A stretch of DNA of 64,000 nt from an uncultured Eubacteriales bacterium (GTDB lineage: Bacteria > Bacillota > Clostridia > Oscillospirales > Acutalibacteraceae), in contig CAKSPR010000001.1 of assembly GCA_934486455.1 (NCBI GenBank), positions 1-64,000 on the forward strand. Reading direction: 5' to 3'. Below, in pieces: positions 17,304 to 25,975 of the stretch. A program made the translations under genes and the position numbers. Within the stretch, counting starts at the first letter, position 1. Every line of letters begins with the position of its first letter. The notes beneath the pieces are model-generated. The model had not been told where the DNA came from. It saw nothing but the letters and a program-made list of their open reading frames with translations, and searched no databases.

Positions 17304-18512
17304 TTACATAAACGGGTCGAAAAGCTTTCCGTCCGAGCCCATCGTCATACTGTCAACATCGATTCCGTAAAGGTCCTCTTTGATTTCGCGAAGCTCGCTT
17401 TTCACGGTATAATCGCCGTTTTCCGACATTCGGCAGATCCAGAGGAATTCCCCTCCGCCGTCGCTTTTTCCAAAACCGGCCCAAAGGGCACACAGCGCAT
17501 AAAAAACATCGTCCACATCGTATTTTTTCCACATATAACAGGCTATGTTTGTGGCCGCCGAAATAATGCGGTCTTCATTATAAAGGCTGTCGTCATCCTT
17601 GTTCGCAAGATCGAAAAAGGCGCTGTAAATAAAGGAACTGAAATATTCATTTTCCTCGTCGTATATCCAGTGGTTGGCGTCGGTGCCGAAGTTATAGCCC
17701 AGTATTTCCCCAAGCCGGTCGGCGCTTTGACGAAGCTTGTTGTCAAGGAAAAGCTGTTCGGCCTCGGTTATATACTTTTCGAGGAACATACAGGAGCGCT
17801 CGATATTGCGGTCGGAAGGGTCCGAAAAGCTTTCAAAAAGCCAAGGATGAAGGAATACATTGAACAGCTCATTAAGCTCCGATACCCGCTTCGATGCCTC
17901 GAGGGATTGCTGTTTTGCCTTGCCCGATTTTATGTCGTCCCAACCGCCGAGACTGTTGATGTCGAGGGTTCTTGTGGTTTCGATAGGCTCGCGGCTGACG
18001 ATCTTGTTAAACTCGTATATCAGCTTTTCTTTGCGGCCGTCGGGGTATGTAACGGTTCCTTCCCCGTGGCGCATACCGTCTTTGTATCTGCCCTCAAAGA
18101 CCTCGCCGTCGCTGTGGATATATTTGCCGAAGCCCTCGCATTTTCCGTCGACATAGCCGCCGATGTACTTTGACCCGTCGGTCCAGGTATATTTGCCGCT
18201 TCCGGTGCGTTTATTGTGAACAAAGTCCCCCACATATTGCTCTCCGTTTGCCCAGGTGTAAGTGCCTTTGCCGTGGAAATCCCCGCCCAGATATTCCCCT
18301 TCGTAGGAGCTGCCGCCGGGCCACTGGGTTTTTCCCAGTCCCGTTCTTTGGTTGTCGATAAAATCGCCGGCATAATAGGAATCGTCGGCCCAGGTGTATA
18401 TTCCGTATCCGTTGAGCTTGCCGTTTACATAGCCGCCGGTGTAGTAATCTCCATTGTCAAATTCAAGGTAGTAATAGTCTTTTCCGCCGGATGGTCTGTG
18501 CTCGATTTTCAT
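17304..18512 (-). CDS. MORN-repeat protein with uncharacterised C-terminal domain
   Basis: The 402-residue protein starts with about six MORN repeats (residues 15-165), each like GEYLGGDFHGKGTYTWANG. These form an extended beta-hairpin scaffold that in other proteins binds lipids or partners. Residues 195-402 are acidic, mostly helical by composition, and carry several Trp and Cys (CYMWKKYDVDDVFYALCALW). I do not recognise a family there. No signal peptide is visible, so it is cytoplasmic. It has its own promoter and is followed by the hydrolase. Function is unknown. A scaffold or reporter of cell state is only a guess. Confidence 0.8.
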   Translation of the reverse strand: MKIEHRPSGGKDYYYLEFDNGDYYTGGYVNGKLNGYGIYTWADDSYYAGDFIDNQRTGLGKTQWPGGSSYEGEYLGGDFHGKGTYTWANGEQYVGDFVHNKRTGSGKYTWTDGSKYIGGYVDGKCEGFGKYIHSDGEVFEGRYKDGMRHGEGTVTYPDGRKEKLIYEFNKIVSREPIETTRTLDINSLGGWDDIKSGKAKQQSLEASKRVSELNELFNVFLHPWLFESFSDPSDRNIERSCMFLEKYITEAEQLFLDNKLRQSADRLGEILGYNFGTDANHWIYDEENEYFSSFIYSAFFDLANKDDDSLYNEDRIISAATNIACYMWKKYDVDDVFYALCALWAGFGKSDGGGEFLWICRMSENGDYTVKSELREIKEDLYGIDVDSMTMGSDGKLFDPFM

Positions 18513-18556
18513 AACATCCCCGCCTTTTTCCCGTTAATAATATTACTGTTATAATC

Positions 18557-18585
18557 AGTGTATCATATCATGCGGTTTATTGCAA
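18557..18585 (-). promoter_or_regulatory. Promoter of the MORN gene
   Basis: The minus strand shows TTGCAA (18580-18585) and TACACT (18557-18562) with 17 bp between and a TGA immediately before the -10. Confidence 0.7.
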
Positions 18586-18711
18586 TAATTTTGTAGGGCT
18601 GCCATTGTAATTGCCTTATCGAAAAGCTTTTAACGGCTTCCCCGACCGTCCTTTGCCCGCTGCAGACTTCCCTCCGACCTTGCCCCATTAGCACCACCGA
18701 TTGCATAAAAC

Positions 18712-18754
18712 AAAAACAGCCGACGGTCTAAGCTCTTAAACCGACGGCTGTTTA
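18712..18754 (-). terminator. Terminator of the rnf operon
   Basis: A stem with one A-A mismatch (about 18714-18727 with 18740-18753) is followed on the minus strand by TTTTTGTTTT. It lies about 65 bp past the rnfB stop codon. Confidence 0.8.
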
Positions 18755-18816
18755 TTGTAAATCTTTAAAATTGCCACGGCGCCTTTATTTGACACCGCAG
18801 AAATGCCAAAGCACCT

Positions 18817-19599
18817 TTAAACAATGCACTTCCTTGGGCAGGCGGCCTTGCAGGCTCCGCAGTTTACGCACTTTTCGCAATCGATATGGGCAAGAAAGCT
18901 TTTGACCTCGATTGCACCCTCGGGGCATTTTTTGGCGCAAAGTCCGCAGCCGATACATCCCGCGCCGCACACCTTGCGGACATCGGGGCCTTTTTCGGTG
19001 TTTTTGCAACTTACGGTGGGCTTTGCCATTGACCTTATTTCGATAATATCCTTGGGACATTCCTTGGCGCAAAGGCCGCAGCCCACACAAAGCTCCTCGC
19101 AAACGGCGGCAATACCGTTTGTTATTTTAACGGCCTTTTCGGGACATACCTTCACGCAGTCGCCGTATCCGATACATCCGTAGGAGCAGTCTCCGCCGCC
19201 CGAGAATATCTGTTTCGCGGCGCGGCAGGTTTTAACGCCTTTGTAGTTGACCTGCTTTTGAGTGTTGTCGCAGTTTCCGAGGCATTTTACCTTGGCCACC
19301 TTTTTTTCGGCCGAAGAGGACGATACACCTAAAATTTCGGCTATTTTGTCGGCGGCCGCCTGACCTCCGGGAGCGCAAAGCCCCGTGTTGTCGGTCTTGC
19401 CCTGACTCAAGGCGGCGGCATATCCGTCACAGCCCGAGAATCCGCAGGCTCCGCAGTTTGCGCCGGGCAGCGCCTCTCGAATTTTCTGCTGCTTTTCGTC
19501 CACAGGCACCTTCATAATGACCGAGGCCACCGAAAGTCCCACGCCTGCGATTATACCGATAATAGTTACTATAAGAACCGAGGTAATTACTGTTGTCAT
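18817..19599 (-). CDS. rnfB: Rnf complex subunit B (ferredoxin-type Fe-S protein)
   Basis: RnfB accepts electrons from reduced ferredoxin and passes them into the membrane complex. The 260-residue protein has an N-terminal membrane helix (VLIVTIIGIIAGVGLSVAS) and the LPGANCGACGFSGC cluster site. It also has the GLCAPGG block and several 4Fe-4S motifs (CIGYGDCVKVCP, CVGCGLCAKECP, CIGCGLCAKKCP, CEKCVNCGACKAACP). It is the last gene of the operon, seven bases after rnfA, as in other clostridial rnfCDGEAB clusters. Confidence 0.96.
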   Translation of the reverse strand: MTTVITSVLIVTIIGIIAGVGLSVASVIMKVPVDEKQQKIREALPGANCGACGFSGCDGYAAALSQGKTDNTGLCAPGGQAAADKIAEILGVSSSSAEKKVAKVKCLGNCDNTQKQVNYKGVKTCRAAKQIFSGGGDCSYGCIGYGDCVKVCPEKAVKITNGIAAVCEELCVGCGLCAKECPKDIIEIRSMAKPTVSCKNTEKGPDVRKVCGAGCIGCGLCAKKCPEGAIEVKSFLAHIDCEKCVNCGACKAACPRKCIV

Positions 19600-19605
19600 G
19601 GGTCG

Positions 19606-20205
19606 TCAACCTCCTATTCCGAGAAGTCCGTTGGCCATTCCCGAAAAGCCCATAAAGGACAAAGAGGTTATGGCGGCGGCAATGAGGGTTATGGGAAGAC
19701 CTTTAAGAAAATCGGGAATATCGCAGGTTTCAAGCCGCTCTCTCACTCCCGCGAAAAGCACCATGGCAACAAGAAATCCAAGTCCCGAGCCGAAGGCGTT
19801 GACAAGTGCCTGAGGATAGTTGTACCCTTTGGTAAAATGGAGCACGCAAACGCCTAGCACGGCGCAGTTGGTGGTTATAAGAGGAAGATAAATTCCCAGC
19901 GCCTTATAAAGGGCGGGCATATATTTTTTAAGAGCGATCTCCACAAGCTGAACAAGTGCGGCGATGACCAGTATAAATACGATGGTCTGGAGATACGCCA
20001 TGTTGTTGGGAAGAAGTATCCATTGATAAATGGGGTAGGTCACGGCGGTGGAAAGCACCATGACGAATATTACCGCAAGGCTCATTCCTACGGCCGTGTT
20101 AAGCTTTTTGGAAACGCCTAAAAAGGGGCAGATTCCGAGGAACTGGGCAAGCACGAAGTTTTCTACCAGCACCGAAAGCACCAGTATTCCGAGATAGTAT
20201 GTCAT
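19606..20205 (-). CDS. rnfA: Rnf complex subunit A (membrane)
   Basis: This 199-residue integral membrane protein has six predicted hydrophobic helices and typical blocks VENFVLAQFLGICPFLGVS and NCAVLGVCVLH. RnfA and RnfE form a related inverted pair in the ion-pumping core, with the conserved Cys thought to hold an intramembrane Fe-S site. The start overlaps the rnfE stop by ATGA, so translation is probably coupled. Confidence 0.96.
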   Translation of the reverse strand: MTYYLGILVLSVLVENFVLAQFLGICPFLGVSKKLNTAVGMSLAVIFVMVLSTAVTYPIYQWILLPNNMAYLQTIVFILVIAALVQLVEIALKKYMPALYKALGIYLPLITTNCAVLGVCVLHFTKGYNYPQALVNAFGSGLGFLVAMVLFAGVRERLETCDIPDFLKGLPITLIAAAITSLSFMGFSGMANGLLGIGG

Positions 20206-21056
20206 TGCTCATTTCCTCCCTTCTGCTCGTCCGACCGACTTTCGCCGTTCTCTTTTGAAGTCTTTTGATCGGCCTGTGCGTCTTCGACGGTTTCCTTGCC
20301 GTCCGCCGAAGCGGTGTTATCGGTCTCTTTTGCAGCCGCTTTTGCGGGCTCGGCTTTTTTGTTTTCCTCTTTGTTTTCGCTTACGCCTTCGCCGTCACAG
20401 CCAACCTCGGCCGCCGTGCAGCATCCTTTGGCGGGGCAGTTTTCACAGCCGATTTGTTCAACGGGCTTTTTGCCCTGCTTTTTGGAAATGGCACTGACAA
20501 GAGCCACCATCATTCCGAAAACGAAAAATCCGCCGGGAGCCATAACAAAAATCAGCATTGGGGGATTGCCCACCGTGTGTCCCAGCACCGTTCCGCTGCC
20601 CAAAAGCTCGCGGATAAATCCCATAAGAGAAATTGAGACGGTAAAGCCGATACCCATTCCCAGTCCATCGAGAGCCGACAAAAGCACGGGATTTTTACCC
20701 GCAAAGGCCTCGGCACGGCCGAGAATTATGCAGTTAACGACTATAAGAGGAAGGTATATACCGAGGGTTGAGTTAAGGGCGGGCAAAAAGGCCTGCACAA
20801 GCATCTGCACAATGGTAACAAATCCTGCGATGACCGTGATATATGCGGGAATTCTTATTTTGTCGGGAATGACCTTGCGAAGAAGGGATATGACCGTGTT
20901 TGAACATATAAGCACCAACGTTGCCGCAAGACCCATTCCGATGCTTCCCGAAAGTGTGGTGGAAATGGCAAGGGTGGGGCAGGTTCCGAGACACAGGCGA
21001 AAAACGGGATTTTCCTTTAAAATGCCTTTGGAAAACTCCTTAAAATATTTTCCCAT
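20202..21056 (-). CDS. rnfE: Rnf complex subunit E (membrane) with long Cys-rich, charged tail
   Basis: The first 195 residues are standard RnfE (GTCPTLAISTTLSGSIGMG, VNCIILGRAEAFA) with about six membrane helices. Residues 195-284 add an unusual tail: a Cys cluster GCENCPAKGCCTAAEVGC followed by about 65 mostly Glu/Lys/Ala residues. The family is usually near 200-235 residues. The Cys spacing could hold a metal or Fe-S centre, but this is inference. It lies between rnfG and rnfA in a tightly packed operon. Confidence 0.95.
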   Translation of the reverse strand: MGKYFKEFSKGILKENPVFRLCLGTCPTLAISTTLSGSIGMGLAATLVLICSNTVISLLRKVIPDKIRIPAYITVIAGFVTIVQMLVQAFLPALNSTLGIYLPLIVVNCIILGRAEAFAGKNPVLLSALDGLGMGIGFTVSISLMGFIRELLGSGTVLGHTVGNPPMLIFVMAPGGFFVFGMMVALVSAISKKQGKKPVEQIGCENCPAKGCCTAAEVGCDGEGVSENKEENKKAEPAKAAAKETDNTASADGKETVEDAQADQKTSKENGESRSDEQKGGNEQ

Positions 21057-21057
21057 T

Positions 21058-21570
21058 TCAGTTGCCTCCTTTTATGCCGTCAAACTTATCCAAAGCGTCG
21101 TTGACCGCCTTTGTGACCGCCTTTGAGGAGAAGGTGGCACCGGTTATGGCGTCGGCCTTTGCCTCTTTCGACTGGCCGGTATACTGGGCGGTAAAGCTCC
21201 CGTCGCTTCCGACCTTTTGGCCAATGCCGGGGCTTTCGTCGGCGCATCCCGTAACGGTAACTCCGATAATGGTTCCGTCGGCGGCGTTTACGGCGGTCAT
21301 GACCTCGATCTTGCTTTTATAGCCCATTTCCTCGGTTATAAAAACATAGGCGGCCGTCTGCCCGTCCTTTTGAGCCGAATAGACGTTTTCCTCCGTTTCG
21401 GTAAACTGAGCGTCGGGCACAAGCGACTGCATGGCCTCGGCGATAGAATCGGCCTTAGCCTTTTCGATCTTGTCGGCCGTGATAAAATTGGTCAGCGACA
21501 AAAGCAGCGTTACCGAAAAGCATATTACGGTTAGAATGAGGGCGGGAATAACTATCTCTTTTTTGTTCAT
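21058..21570 (-). CDS. rnfG: Rnf complex subunit G (covalent FMN)
   Basis: The 170-residue protein has one N-terminal membrane helix (VIPALILTVICFSVTLLLSL) and a soluble FMN-binding domain. The flavinylation site is ITGATFSS, where the Thr carries FMN through a phosphoester bond in characterised relatives. It shuttles electrons between RnfD and other subunits on the outer side. It overlaps rnfD by four bases. Confidence 0.95.
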   Translation of the reverse strand: MNKKEIVIPALILTVICFSVTLLLSLTNFITADKIEKAKADSIAEAMQSLVPDAQFTETEENVYSAQKDGQTAAYVFITEEMGYKSKIEVMTAVNAADGTIIGVTVTGCADESPGIGQKVGSDGSFTAQYTGQSKEAKADAITGATFSSKAVTKAVNDALDKFDGIKGGN

Positions 21571-22535
21571 TTTTCCTCCCCCGCTTTCTTTGGTTTAACA
21601 AAGCCGAAGGGCTTCGGAGCGGTCAGACGCTCGATGTGGGGAACAAGTATGTTCATAAGAAGAATGGCCATGGAAACGCCCTCGGGCATGTTGCCGAAAA
21701 GGCGGATAAGGGCGGTAAGCAGGCCGCAGCCCGCGGCGTATATGATTTTACCCTTTATATTAATGGGGCAGGTGGTGTAATCGGTGGCCATAAATATCGA
21801 GCCGAGCACAAGGCCTCCCGACATAAGGTTATAAAGCACGTTTTGTCCGCAAAGGCCGGTTATAAGGGCGGTGGTGCCCATAAAAACGAGGGGAATAACG
21901 GGAGAAATGACCCGCTTTACGCAAAGATATATTCCTCCGAGAAGCAGCGCCGCAATACACACCTCTCCGAGAGAGCCCGGGCGAAGTCCGAAAAACATAT
22001 CACGGAAGGAAAAAGGCATCTGCTCTCCGCTTGAAAGAAAGGTCAGCGGCGTGGCCGAGGTGGCGGCGTCGGCCGATTTAAAGGCCAGGGGCATTATCCA
22101 TTCCTTAGAGGTCATATCTGCAGGGAAGGAGATCATCAGCACAATTCTTCCCACCAGTGCGGGATTGACGAAATTCTGTCCGATTCCGCCGAAGAACTGC
22201 TTGACGATGACGATTGCCACAAAGTCGCCGATAACGACCATCCAAAGGGGAATTGTGGCCGGAAGGTTGAAGGCAAGAAGAAGCCCCGTTACAACGGCCG
22301 AAAGGTCGCTTATGGTGTTGTCCCGTCCGATAAGGCGGCGGAAGCCGTATTCAAATCCGACGCAGGCCGCAACCGAAAGAGCGGCAATAAGCAGCGTTCT
22401 CGGGCCGAAAAGCACGGCCGACATAACAAGGGCCGGAAGCAGGGCAATTATGACATCAAGCATTATTCCGGTGGTGGTTTCGCCGCAGTGAAGGTGGGGC
22501 GAGGAGTTTACATTAAGCTTTTTTCCGCGAAACAT
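21567..22535 (-). CDS. rnfD: Rnf complex subunit D (membrane flavoprotein)
   Basis: The 322-residue protein has about nine hydrophobic helices and starts with a soluble stretch including SPHLHCGETTTGIMLDV. The SATPLT segment corresponds to the covalent FMN threonine site known in RnfD/NqrB. It belongs to the ion-translocating core. Its ATG overlaps the rnfC stop as TGATG. Confidence 0.95.
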   Translation of the reverse strand: MFRGKKLNVNSSPHLHCGETTTGIMLDVIIALLPALVMSAVLFGPRTLLIAALSVAACVGFEYGFRRLIGRDNTISDLSAVVTGLLLAFNLPATIPLWMVVIGDFVAIVIVKQFFGGIGQNFVNPALVGRIVLMISFPADMTSKEWIMPLAFKSADAATSATPLTFLSSGEQMPFSFRDMFFGLRPGSLGEVCIAALLLGGIYLCVKRVISPVIPLVFMGTTALITGLCGQNVLYNLMSGGLVLGSIFMATDYTTCPINIKGKIIYAAGCGLLTALIRLFGNMPEGVSMAILLMNILVPHIERLTAPKPFGFVKPKKAGEEK

Positions 22536-23887
22536 CAGTTATCCCCCTTTTTATAAATTTCCTTGGCAAGCCGCATATACTGGGCAAGAGGTCGGTGGGC
22601 GGGACATGTGAAGGCGCAGCTTCCGCACTCCATACAGGTCAGCACCCCGGCCCTTTCAAGAGCCTTTATATCCTTAAAGCGGGAATATTTTTCGATTGCG
22701 GTGGGAAGCAGCGACATGGGACATACCTCTCCGCACCGTCCGCAGCGGATACAGGCCGTTTCCTTATAGCGCAGGGTGGAATCCTTGTTTGCGCCGAAAA
22801 GGATTATGGCATTGTTTTGCTTGAGTACGGGAATCTGTCCGTCGGATATGCACAGTCCCATCATGGGGCCGCCCATAAGCACCTTTGTGACCTCTCTTTC
22901 GGGCTCGCCCACAAAGTCAATGACCTCGTCGACGGCGGTTCCGATTGGTACGATGACATTTTCGGCGCTCTTTTTAAGCACGGCACCGTCCACCGTCAGC
23001 CGCTTGCTGACAAGGGGCATGCCGGTGGTGATATATTCGTAAAGCTTGGAAACACTGGTAATGTTCATGACTATACATCCCACATCTGCGGGGAGCCCGC
23101 CCTGGGGAATCTTGCGCCCCGTGGCGGTATAAACAAGCACCTTTTCCGCTCCCTGGGGATAATGGGAGCGAAGCTTCATGATCATGACTCTGTGCTCCTT
23201 ATCCCGTCTGTCGCCTGCGATTTTTTCAAGCTTTGCGATGGCGGCGGGCTTGTTGTCCTCAACGGCAATGATTATCTGCTGAGGCTTTAACACATCAAGA
23301 AGCAGAAAAACGCCTTCCATAAGGTTTTCGCTGTTTTCGATGACCTCTCGGTAATCGGCGGTGATGAAGGGCTCGCACTCGGCAGCGTTGATAATGACCG
23401 TGTCGATGGGCTTATCCTTATTGGGGGTGAGCTTAATGTAGGTGGGGAATCCCGCACCCCCGAGTCCCACAAGGCCGGAGTCATGAGCCGCCTTTAAAAG
23501 CTCGTCAACCGTGGTAACGGGGTGGGGTTTAAGTTCGGGATCGGGGGTCATAAGTCCGTCGGAGGCGATAATGACCGCGTCGGTCTTAATTCCCGAGGGA
23601 AGCTGAATTTTAGTCATTCCCTCGACCGTTCCCGAAACGCTTGAATGTATGGGAGCCGACACATATTTGTCGCTGTCTCCCACCACCGATCCCACAAACA
23701 CCTTGTCGCCCTTTTTTACGGTGGGAAGGCAGGGCGCGCCGATGTGCTGCTGCATGGCGATATACACCTTGTCTGGAGGCGGCATTTTAACGGTGGCCTG
23801 TTCGGCCGTGAATTTTTTGTGGGGCGCCTTGACCCCACCGTGAGCATGTTTTACGGGTTTAATTGCGTCGTATGTTTTTTGGCTCAC
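22535..23887 (-). CDS. rnfC: Rnf complex subunit C (NADH-side)
   Basis: RnfC carries the FMN and NAD(H) site and two 4Fe-4S clusters (CIRCGRCGEVCPMSLLP and CMECGSCAFTCPAHRP near the C-terminus). Early blocks are HGGVKAPHKK and GLVGLGGAGFPTYIKL. I place the start at the GTG seven bases after GAGGG, giving 450 residues, the normal family length. The upstream extension of the open frame has no homology signature and lies in the leader. It is the first gene of the operon, and its promoter is about 290 nt upstream. Confidence 0.93.
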   Translation of the reverse strand: MSQKTYDAIKPVKHAHGGVKAPHKKFTAEQATVKMPPPDKVYIAMQQHIGAPCLPTVKKGDKVFVGSVVGDSDKYVSAPIHSSVSGTVEGMTKIQLPSGIKTDAVIIASDGLMTPDPELKPHPVTTVDELLKAAHDSGLVGLGGAGFPTYIKLTPNKDKPIDTVIINAAECEPFITADYREVIENSENLMEGVFLLLDVLKPQQIIIAVEDNKPAAIAKLEKIAGDRRDKEHRVMIMKLRSHYPQGAEKVLVYTATGRKIPQGGLPADVGCIVMNITSVSKLYEYITTGMPLVSKRLTVDGAVLKKSAENVIVPIGTAVDEVIDFVGEPEREVTKVLMGGPMMGLCISDGQIPVLKQNNAIILFGANKDSTLRYKETACIRCGRCGEVCPMSLLPTAIEKYSRFKDIKALERAGVLTCMECGSCAFTCPAHRPLAQYMRLAKEIYKKGDN

Positions 23888-23889
23888 AA

Positions 23890-24182
23890 GCAATCCCTCT
23901 TTTCTCAAAGAATTAAGCGTCAGGCTGTCGAAAAAGCCCTGCCGCCCCTCAGTTGACCCGGAGGCGGCCAACGGGCTGTTTTTGTCGGCGGTTCGATGTC
24001 TTTTTTCGCTGCGGTCGGCCGTAATGTTCTCGGCTGTTTTGCCGGGTGTGTCTGCTCGTCGGCGGCCGTAATGTTTTCGGCGGCGTTTTCGATCGTTTTA
24101 TGGGTCGAAGGGGCGATACTTTTACAAAAAAGTAAAAACCTTGAAAATTTTTAAGCCCAAACACATCGCCAAATCTAACCCA
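23890..24182 (-). other. Long untranslated leader of the rnf operon
   Basis: About 290 nt lie between the promoter and the rnfC start. The leader contains the twice-repeated word CGGCCGTAATGTTNTCGGC and G/C-rich stems but no gene and no RNA family I recognise. Its length suggests post-initiation control. Confidence 0.5.
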
Positions 24183-24186
24183 GTAT

Positions 24187-24215
24187 ATTATATTCCAAAG
24201 CGTCCTTTATGTCAA
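24187..24215 (-). promoter_or_regulatory. Perfect consensus promoter of the rnf operon
   Basis: The minus strand carries TTGACA (24210-24215) and TATAAT (24187-24192) with exactly 17 bp between. The -35 directly follows the T-tract of the MATE gene terminator. Confidence 0.9.
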
Positions 24216-24268
24216 ATAAAAAAGGCAAAGCCGCCCGAGAAATCTCCTCAAAAGACGCCTATGCCTTA
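24216..24268 (-). terminator. Terminator of the MATE gene
   Basis: An imperfect stem closes with AAGGCA/TGCCTT (24222-24227 with 24262-24267) and is followed on the minus strand by TTTTTTATTT. The first T-tract bases adjoin the rnf -35. Confidence 0.65.
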
Positions 24269-24282
24269 TATACCGAATTATA

Positions 24283-25701
24283 TTACTCAACGCTCGACTT
24301 GTCAACAGGCAAATTATTTGTTTTGTTCAATTTTTTAAATTCGCTCCGTATAAAAACAAAGGTTAAAATTCCCGTCAGCACATCGGTGACCGCCGCCGCC
24401 CACAGCATATGTTTAACCGATCCCGTGCAAAGACCTATTGCCGTTATGGCCGGCACAAAAAATATTACGTCTCTTGCAACCGATACGGTCATGGACTTGA
24501 AGGACGCACCGATAGACTGTAAGAAAATCGAGCTTGCCTTGACAAGGCAGGTCAAAAGCACCGTCACGAGATAAATTCTCAGACAAAGACGGGCGTATTC
24601 GATGTAAATATCTCCGTTTCCCCTGCCGAAAAGGTCGACCACAACATCGGGGAAAAGCTGAAATATTACGGTTGCGGCAATTCCCACCGCCGTGCAGGCC
24701 AGCATGATTTTTTTGTATGTTTCCCTGACCCGGCCGAAATTTCCCGCTCCGTAGTTAAAGCCGACAATGGGCTGTCCGCCGAGTGCTATGCCGATGCAGA
24801 CCGACACGACTATTCCGAACACCTTCATAACGATTCCGATGACCGCAAGGGGAATGTCGGTGCCGTAAACCGGATCGTTTATCCTGCCCACAAGATTGTT
24901 GCACACCGTTATGATAATGACTATTGCAAGCTGGGTTATGAGAGAGGAAATTCCGAGGAGAAAAATGCGTCCGCAAAGAGCCGGCTCGGGCTTTATCGAG
25001 CGTTTTGAAAGATGAAAGTTTTTGGATTTAAAAAGATAACCGACGGTAAGCAAAAGGGTGACATACTGGCCTATAACGGTGGCTATGGCCGCCCCCTTAA
25101 TGCCCATATCAAAGGTAAAAATAAATATGGGGTCGAGAATTATGTTGAGCACCGCCCCAACGGTGGTGGCCGCCATGGCAAAACGGGGGCTCCCGTCGGC
25201 GCGAATGGCCGAATTCATGCCCTGGGCAAACATATACGCCGGAAATCCGAGAATGATTATGTCATAATAAGCCTCGGCATAGGGCCGACCGGCGGGGGTC
25301 GCGCCGAAAAGGGTTAAAAGCGAATCCTTAAAGATAAATCCTACCGCCGTTAAAACGACAAGCAGTGTTATCTGCATTAAAAAACCGTTTCCGATGCTTT
25401 TTTCGGCCGTTTCATAATCACCTTTTCCGCGGCAGAGACTGAACATGGCCGCCGAGCCGTCGCCCACAAGAAGACAAAGGGCAAGAGCAATAAGGGTAAA
25501 GGGATAGACGACATTTGTGGCACCGTTGCAAAGTATGCTGATGCTCCGCCCGCTTACGGGGTCTATTCCGCTTATGTGTCCGATATAAATTTGGTCGACA
25601 ATGTTGTAAAGGGCGGCCACAAGCAGCGAAATTACGCAGGGCACGGCAAAGCTGCGAAGCAGCTTCCCGACTTTTTCGTTTGCAAGATCAAGTTGTTTCA
25701 T
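24283..25701 (-). CDS. MATE family efflux transporter
   Basis: The 472-residue protein has the two related six-helix halves of MATE exporters (PCVISLLVAALYNIVDQIYIG, then GIALGGQPIVGFNYGAGN). Such proteins expel cationic drugs or metabolites using Na+ or H+. I start it at the ATG after GGAGGAAATTT. A terminator hairpin lies just ahead of this ribosome site with a complementary upstream element, so expression is probably controlled by transcription attenuation, most likely by a ligand-sensing RNA. MepA-type MATE genes of Firmicutes are known guanidine-IV riboswitch targets, which makes guanidinium one candidate substrate. Confidence 0.9.
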   Translation of the reverse strand: MKQLDLANEKVGKLLRSFAVPCVISLLVAALYNIVDQIYIGHISGIDPVSGRSISILCNGATNVVYPFTLIALALCLLVGDGSAAMFSLCRGKGDYETAEKSIGNGFLMQITLLVVLTAVGFIFKDSLLTLFGATPAGRPYAEAYYDIIILGFPAYMFAQGMNSAIRADGSPRFAMAATTVGAVLNIILDPIFIFTFDMGIKGAAIATVIGQYVTLLLTVGYLFKSKNFHLSKRSIKPEPALCGRIFLLGISSLITQLAIVIIITVCNNLVGRINDPVYGTDIPLAVIGIVMKVFGIVVSVCIGIALGGQPIVGFNYGAGNFGRVRETYKKIMLACTAVGIAATVIFQLFPDVVVDLFGRGNGDIYIEYARLCLRIYLVTVLLTCLVKASSIFLQSIGASFKSMTVSVARDVIFFVPAITAIGLCTGSVKHMLWAAAVTDVLTGILTFVFIRSEFKKLNKTNNLPVDKSSVE

Positions 25702-25707
25702 AAATTT

Positions 25708-25854
25708 CCTCCGATAATAAAAAACCGCAAGTCCCGACAAAGCGTCCGGACTTACGGTTTAATTGTGAAAATTAAATTGCTCGACTGTTTGAAGCTATTA
25801 TGTTGTGCCCGACGAAAAAATCCTGCCTCTCAAGGAGTGCCTTTTGTCGGGTGC
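25708..25854 (-). promoter_or_regulatory. Candidate riboswitch/attenuator leader of the MATE gene
   Basis: The transcript from the promoter at 25861-25889 has a 5' stem (CCCGAC at 25851-25846 with GTCGGG at 25813-25808). It ends in a terminator (arms 25722-25734 and 25748-25760, then TTTTTTATT) immediately before the ribosome site. The segment CCCGACAAA at 25851-25843 is exactly complementary to TTTGTCGGG inside the terminator (25741-25733), giving a mutually exclusive antiterminator. Gene context suggests the mepA/guanidine-IV class, but I cannot confirm its consensus. Confidence 0.7.
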
Positions 25855-25860
25855 GACATC

Positions 25861-25889
25861 ATTTTATCACAAACAAAATGAAAATGTAA
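25861..25889 (-). promoter_or_regulatory. Promoter of the MATE gene
   Basis: The minus strand has TTACAT (25884-25889) and TAAAAT (25861-25866) with 17 bp between and an extended -10 TG. Confidence 0.65.
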
Positions 25890-25975
25890 GTGTTTTTTTG
25901 ATGTGCTGCGATTTTTGCCCTGCGGCGGTCGGGCAGCTTCGGTTTTGCTGCCCGGGGTCCGCTGCTGCCGACGGC

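Noticed and set aside
23888..23971. Longer N-terminus for RnfC
   Set aside because: The extra 28 residues (MAASGSTEGRQG...) have no family match and lie before a GAGGG-GTG start that gives the usual RnfC length.
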